From assembly GCA_031362405.1 (NCBI GenBank), contig JANLSO010000123.1:1-18678 (forward strand): a stretch of DNA of 18,678 nucleotides. The letters run 5' to 3'. Source of the DNA: JANLSO01 sp031362405. Its GTDB lineage: Bacteria; Actinomycetota; Thermoleophilia; Miltoncostaeales; Miltoncostaeaceae. Position 1 is the stretch's first letter; each line of letters opens with the position of its first letter. Under the pieces are notes generated by a model that made no database searches, had not been told where the DNA came from, and worked only from the letters and a program-made list of their open reading frames with translations. Positions 13,784 through 18,678 of this stretch are shown in pieces. A program made the translations under genes and the position numbers.

Positions 13784-14212
13784 CTAACGGACCTGGGTCA
13801 GCAGCAGTAGGACAAGGACTCCCCGGGCACTCCAGGCGACGGTTCTCACCCAGTTCCCGAGAACGAGCCGTCGGTGGGCCTGCGCATCGAAGCCGCGGCC
13901 GAGGCGCTGGTGTTCGGGCACTTGCAGCAACGCCGTCGAGAGCCACAGCACGCCGATCAGAGCGAGGCCGGTCCAGGCGAGCGTCGGTGAGACCCCGTCG
14001 GGCGGGCGGATTGCGATCGCAAGCCCGGTGCCCGCTTCGACGAGCATCGGCGGCGCCACGACCCAGGTAATCCGCCGAGAATGGCCATCGGCATAGACGC
14101 GGAAATCGCCATCGACCTGCGCGAACAGGGGGTAGTGAACCACCTGCACGATCCAGATGACGCCCACCATCACAAGGGTCGCGGCGGCGTGCGCGAGAAC
14201 GAGGCCGGTCAC
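13784..14212 (-). CDS. conserved four-helix membrane protein of unknown function
   Basis: This 142-residue integral membrane protein has predicted helices near 2-24, 45-67, 75-97 and 119-140. Distinct polar motifs between them are VQVVHYPLFAQV (22-33), HSRRITWVVAPPMLVEAGTG (44-63) and LQVPEHQRLGRGFD, with NWVRTVAWSARG before the last helix. I recall uncharacterised bacterial membrane proteins with this HYPLF / RITWV / NWIRT pattern. No function is known to me, and I assign none. The start is GTG 14212, with TAACCT 6 bases upstream on the minus strand and no Shine-Dalgarno, so the mRNA is possibly leaderless. It is divergent from the cupredoxin gene. Confidence 0.8.
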   Translation of the reverse strand: MTGLVLAHAAATLVMVGVIWIVQVVHYPLFAQVDGDFRVYADGHSRRITWVVAPPMLVEAGTGLAIAIRPPDGVSPTLAWTGLALIGVLWLSTALLQVPEHQRLGRGFDAQAHRRLVLGNWVRTVAWSARGVLVLLLLTQVR

Positions 14213-14218
14213 GCGCTC

Positions 14219-14224
14219 AGGTTA
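14219..14224 (-). promoter_or_regulatory. candidate -10 for a leaderless membrane-protein mRNA
   Basis: TAACCT on the minus strand fits TAnnnT and lies 6 bases before the GTG at 14212. No Shine-Dalgarno is present. Confidence 0.4.
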
Positions 14225-14334
14225 GTCACCACCAGACGGAATACTCGGGGCCTCGGTGGGGTCTCTGTACTCATCCGGATACTTCCGACTACGGTAGGTC
14301 GGGAACGACCCACATTCCTCAGAAGGGGACCCTC

Positions 14335-14709
14335 ATGCGCTCCACGAAGATGCGCCGCGCCGCCGTCGCGATGATCGCCGCGGCATCGATCGGCGCCGGC
14401 AGCCTCGCTGTTGTGGCCACCGCCGCGACGACCAAGAACCTCAGCGCCAACAAGACCCAGCTGAAGTTCAGCACAACGAAGATCAGCGCAGTGGCCGGGA
14501 AGGTCACGTTGAAACTGAGCAACCCGAGCGCGATCCCGCACAACATCGCGCTGCGCGGGAACGGCGTCAGCTCCGTCGGCAAGGTCGTCACCAAAGGCGG
14601 CGTGTCGAAGGCGGTCGCCACCCTCAAGAAGGGCAAGAAGTACACCTTCTACTGCAGCGTCAGTGGTCACGAAGCTGCCGGGATGAAGGGCACCGTCACC
14701 GTCAAGTAG
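14335..14709 (+). CDS. secreted cupredoxin-like copper protein
   Basis: This 124-residue precursor has an N-terminal signal peptide: basic MRSTKMRRAA, hydrophobic to about 28, and likely cleavage after ATA near 30. The mature part is one cupredoxin domain. Type 1 copper ligands are visible as H69 (IPHNIAL) and C107, H112 and M117 in YCSVSGHEAAGMKG, the usual His-Cys-His-Met set. It is probably an extracytoplasmic electron carrier or copper-binding protein. The mature chain is very Lys-rich. A clear ribosome site, AAGGGGA (14323-14329), stands 5 bases before the ATG, preceded by a small GGTCG/CGACC hairpin at 14297-14310. It is monocistronic, followed by a strong hairpin. The redox partner is unknown. 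Confidence 0.88.
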   Translation: MRSTKMRRAAVAMIAAASIGAGSLAVVATAATTKNLSANKTQLKFSTTKISAVAGKVTLKLSNPSAIPHNIALRGNGVSSVGKVVTKGGVSKAVATLKKGKKYTFYCSVSGHEAAGMKGTVTVK

Positions 14710-14722
14710 TGCGTAGCGCAGC

Positions 14723-14752
14723 GTTGCGGCCCGCCGGACGGCCGGCCGCAAC
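14723..14752. terminator. bidirectional terminator-like hairpin
   Basis: GTTGCGGCC (14723-14731) pairs with GGCCGCAAC (14744-14752). After one C-C mismatch, three further pairs close on the tetraloop GGAC. It sits in the 45-base gap between the cupredoxin stop and the ABC-F stop on the other strand, so it can serve both genes. There is no T tract. Confidence 0.7.
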
Positions 14753-14754
14753 GG

Positions 14755-16550
<1,796 letters not shown>

Positions 16551-16554
<4 letters not shown>

Positions 16555-17512
16555 CGGTTGAGCTTCGGGCCGTCGGTTTCCCGGTCGAACGCATCGGGCG
16601 TGCCCTCATCGCGCCGCTTCACCTTTTGGACTCGTTCTGTCGGGGTTTTCGGGAGGGTGTCGACGAAGCCGACGTAGCGCGGCACCCTGAAGTACGGCAT
16701 CCGCTCGGCGAGCCACAGGGTCAGCGCGACGGGGTCGGGGGTGAGCGCCTCGGGGATGCAGACGATCAGGATCTCGTCTTCTGAGGATGCACCCTCGCCG
16801 GCCTTCACACCGATCGCCGCGGCCTCGCGGAGGCTCGGGTGGTCGCAAACGATCCGCTCGACCTCCATCGACGAAACGTTCTCGCCCCGGCAAAGGATGT
16901 AGTCCTTCACTCGATCCATGAAGTACAGGTACCCGTCGGCGTCCATCATGCCCAGGTCACCGGTGTGGAGCTTCACGTTCCCGAAGTCTTCGGCCGTCTT
17001 TTCGGGCATCCCGAAGTAGGCGCGCATCACGTGTGCGGGATCTTCATGTCGACGACGATCTCGCCCGGAGTATCGGCGGGCAGGGGACGGTTGGTGCCGC
17101 CACATCGCCGCCACGCCGGGCGGCCAACACTTCCAGTAGCCCCCGAGCCGAGAAGTAGTCGGCAGCGTTCTGCTTGATCACGCCCTTCGAGCGGCCCGTC
17201 GTGCCCGAGGTGAACATGATGCGCGCGTCGGCCGTCCACGAATAATCGATCCCGGGCTCACCGTCGGGGGAGCCGAGCAGTTCGCTGAGCGACGCGTTTC
17301 GCGCGCGCGGCCTCGCCGCCCCGGCGTCCGAGTCCATCACCACCACGTATTCCGGCTTCGGAAGTTCAGCCACCACCAGGTCCAGTCGCTCCAGGGACGG
17401 CGTACCGCAGGAAGTCCCGGTCGGGGGTCGTCGTAGCTCGCGCCGCCAAGATCTCGGCCAGAACCCACGTGGCCGGGTCTTCCCGGGTGTACCAGTCACT
17501 CCCACTGCGCCA
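16551..17512 (-). pseudogene. decayed AMP-dependent acyl-CoA ligase (CaiC-like)
   Basis: Ligase fragments lie in order on the minus strand but in different frames with large pieces missing. At about 17485-17400 is an N-terminal DPATWVLAEILAARATTTPD. About 17395-17110 has PKPEYVVVMDSD and the adenylation P-loop IMFTSGTTGRSKGV. About 17090-17030 has LPADTPGEIVVDMKIPHT then a stop. From about 17030 to 16551 is the good C-terminal domain (MRAYFGMPEK, HTGDLG, FMDRVKDYILCRGENVSSMEVE, PKTPTERVQKVK). A one-base loss near 17030-17035 explains the last frameshift. Roughly 100 and 150-200 residues are missing at the other two joins, judged from CaiC-type proteins. The intact family activates carnitine-like or fatty acids with ATP and CoA. 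This copy cannot make a full enzyme. Its TGA overlaps the ABC-F start. Confidence 0.85.
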
Positions 17513-17557
17513 ACGCGAACCCCTCGTGTGTGTGCCGCGCGTCAGAGTAGCGGTGGA

Positions 17558-17563
17558 TAGCCT
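17558..17563 (+). promoter_or_regulatory. candidate -10 for a leaderless aminotransferase mRNA
   Basis: TAGCCT fits TAnnnT and lies 7 bases before the GTG at 17571. No Shine-Dalgarno is present and no -35 is recognised. Confidence 0.4.
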
Positions 17564-17570
17564 TGCCACT

Positions 17571-18416
17571 GTGGCCTGGAACGTCATCGTCAACGGCGAG
17601 CTCTTCCCCGAAGCGGATGCGACCGTTCACGTCAGCGATCTCGGCCTGCGCCGGGGGTTTGCGGCGTTCGAGTTCTTTCGGGTCGTCGGCGGCATCCCGC
17701 TCTTTGTCGAAGATCACCTGGCCCGGTTCGCGCGCTCCTGCGGGCTACTTGGCCTGGCCGGGCCGTCGACCACCGAGATGCATGCGCTGGTCACCCGCCT
17801 GATCGCCGCGAACGACCTGCGCGACGCGGGCATCCAGATCGTGCTCACCGGCGGCAACTCGGCCGACATCTTCACACCCGGCGAGCCGAACCTGATCCTG
17901 GCTCCGATCAGCGTGACCCTGGCACCCGAAGAGCTCTACGAGACCGGCGCGAAGGTCATCACCCACCAGAACCTGCGTGAGCTGCCTGACGCCAAGACGA
18001 CCGACTACCTGATCGCCGTGCAGCTGATTCCGCGGATGCGCGCCGAAGGGGCCGTCGAGGTGCTCTACCACGACGGCTCCCGGATGCTCGAAGGGGCACG
18101 CTCGGGCCTCGGCATCATCACTGCCGATGGCATCCTCGTGACGGCCGGTCGTGACGTTTTGGGGAGCGTCACCCGAGGTCGGATGCTTCACGTCGCCGCC
18201 GGCCTGATGCCGATCGAGCTGCGTGACATGAGCCTGGACGAGTTCGCCGCCGCGCCGGAGGTCTTCCTCACCAGCTCGACGCGTGGAGTGCTCCCGATCA
18301 CGCGGATCGACGACCGCCCGGTCGGCGACGGTCGGGTCGGCCCCCACGTCACGCGGCTCGTCGGTGCCTTCCGCCAACACGTCGGCGAGTACTTGGCGGC
18401 GCCTACCCCAGGGTGA
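17571..18416 (+). CDS. class IV PLP-dependent aminotransferase
   Basis: This 281-residue fold-type IV enzyme belongs to the branched-chain / D-amino acid aminotransferase / aminodeoxychorismate lyase group. Landmarks are the N-terminal WNVIVNGEL, SDLGLRRGFAAFEFFRV (the family RG..FE.(T/F)R region), LPDAKTTDYLIAVQL with the probable PLP lysine (KTTNYL in relatives, here KTTDYL), LEGARSGLGIIT (EGxxSN in relatives, here SG) and LTSSTRGVLPITRIDDRPVG with phosphate-binding threonines. The two changes from consensus may alter specificity; which of the three activities it has cannot be decided. GTG 17571 is chosen because similarity begins there; the GTG at 17553 and the ATG at 17469 would add unmatched residues. 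It is convergent with, and overlaps by 14 bases, the EamA gene. Confidence 0.88.
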   Translation: MAWNVIVNGELFPEADATVHVSDLGLRRGFAAFEFFRVVGGIPLFVEDHLARFARSCGLLGLAGPSTTEMHALVTRLIAANDLRDAGIQIVLTGGNSADIFTPGEPNLILAPISVTLAPEELYETGAKVITHQNLRELPDAKTTDYLIAVQLIPRMRAEGAVEVLYHDGSRMLEGARSGLGIITADGILVTAGRDVLGSVTRGRMLHVAAGLMPIELRDMSLDEFAAAPEVFLTSSTRGVLPITRIDDRPVGDGRVGPHVTRLVGAFRQHVGEYLAAPTPG

Positions 18417-18678
18417 TCAGCATTACGCCGACGAACGCGAGGGTCACGCCGAACGTCTGGGGCGGGGAGATCCGCTCGCCGAGCTTCAGCCGTGCCAGCG
18501 CGACCGTCACGACGGGGTAGAGCGACGCCAACACGGCGACGACGCTGAGGTAGCCGAGGCTCGCCGCAGCGGCGAACAGGGCGTTGGCGCCCGTGTCGAG
18601 CAGACCGATGACGATCAGCGTCGGAAGTGCCGCCTTCGGCATCCGCAGGCTGGGGCGCAGCATCAGCACCGCGGCGAC
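18403..18678 (-). CDS. EamA/DMT-family transporter, C-terminal part (runs off the edge)
   Basis: The last 91 residues of a drug/metabolite-type membrane transporter are present; the 5' part lies beyond the right edge. Three hydrophobic helices are visible. The pattern TGANALFAAAASLGYLSVVAVLASLYPVVTVALARLKLGERI followed by GVTLAFVGVMLI is the standard end of the second EamA repeat, with LASLYPVVTV..A...L.E as the conserved part. Substrates range from amino acids to nucleotide sugars and cannot be told. Its TAG overlaps the 3' end of the aminotransferase gene on the other strand. Confidence 0.85.
   Translation of the reverse strand, partial: VAAVLMLRPSLRMPKAALPTLIVIGLLDTGANALFAAAASLGYLSVVAVLASLYPVVTVALARLKLGERISPPQTFGVTLAFVGVMLITLG

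Noticed and set aside
17044..17505. A separate short gene carrying the SGTTG motif
   Set aside because: The fragment has ligase sequence in the middle only, with unrelated residues at both ends and the remainder of the ligase in other frames on either side. It is a piece of the pseudogene.

Overview
The window is GC-rich, densely packed bacterial DNA. ATG and GTG starts are mixed, ATGA/GTGA gene overlaps are frequent, and several apparent transcription-unit heads look leaderless. Together with the single-NBD sugar ABC transporter, tandem CrcB genes and a Uup-like ABC-F protein, this points to an actinobacterium. A Thermoleophilia-like lineage is my guess; no rRNA or other marker in the window proves it.

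Layout. (1) 129-5388, + strand: six overlapping genes forming one sugar or polyol operon. They encode an ABC permease, an ABC ATPase, a DeoR-family regulator, a 1-phosphofructokinase-like PfkB kinase, an SDR dehydrogenase and a Gfo/Idh/MocA dehydrogenase. The solute-binding protein is not in the window and may lie upstream. (2) 5467-6504, - strand: a long nitroreductase-family protein whose promoter carries a dyad between -35 and -10. It is divergent from 6765-8132, + strand, a soluble PAS-PAS-mini-MCP receptor with a possible sigma28-type promoter. (3) 8366-8962, - strand: a LOG-family phosphoribohydrolase, divergent from two overlapping crcB/Fluc fluoride-channel genes and a small hypothetical gene (9018-10038). 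(4) 10167-13611, + strand: an AhpC/TSA-like redox protein, an alpha/beta hydrolase whose nucleophile Ser is Gly, and a PEP-synthase/rifampin-phosphotransferase-like protein. (5) 13784-14212, - strand: a four-TM membrane protein, divergent from a secreted cupredoxin (14335-14709). (6) 14755-16554, - strand: an ABC-F ATPase whose start overlaps the stop of a decayed acyl-CoA ligase pseudogene (16551 to about 17512). (7) 17571-18416, + strand: a class IV aminotransferase, tail-overlapping an EamA-type transporter that runs off the right edge.

The most interesting non-coding signal is a family of palindromic elements with a shared GGTGCC/GGCACC-like centre. Their outer arms differ in sequence, yet in three copies they are self-complementary. 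They occur in two tail-to-tail gaps (8141-8280 and 13580-13760), two per gap, which resembles REP/BIME organisation. A second cross-gene pattern is that four likely transcription-unit heads start with GTG, lack a Shine-Dalgarno sequence and have a TAnnnT hexamer 6-8 nt upstream, as expected for leaderless mRNAs.

No tRNA, rRNA, CRISPR array, transposase or phage gene was recognised. No gene-free stretch exceeds 300 bases.
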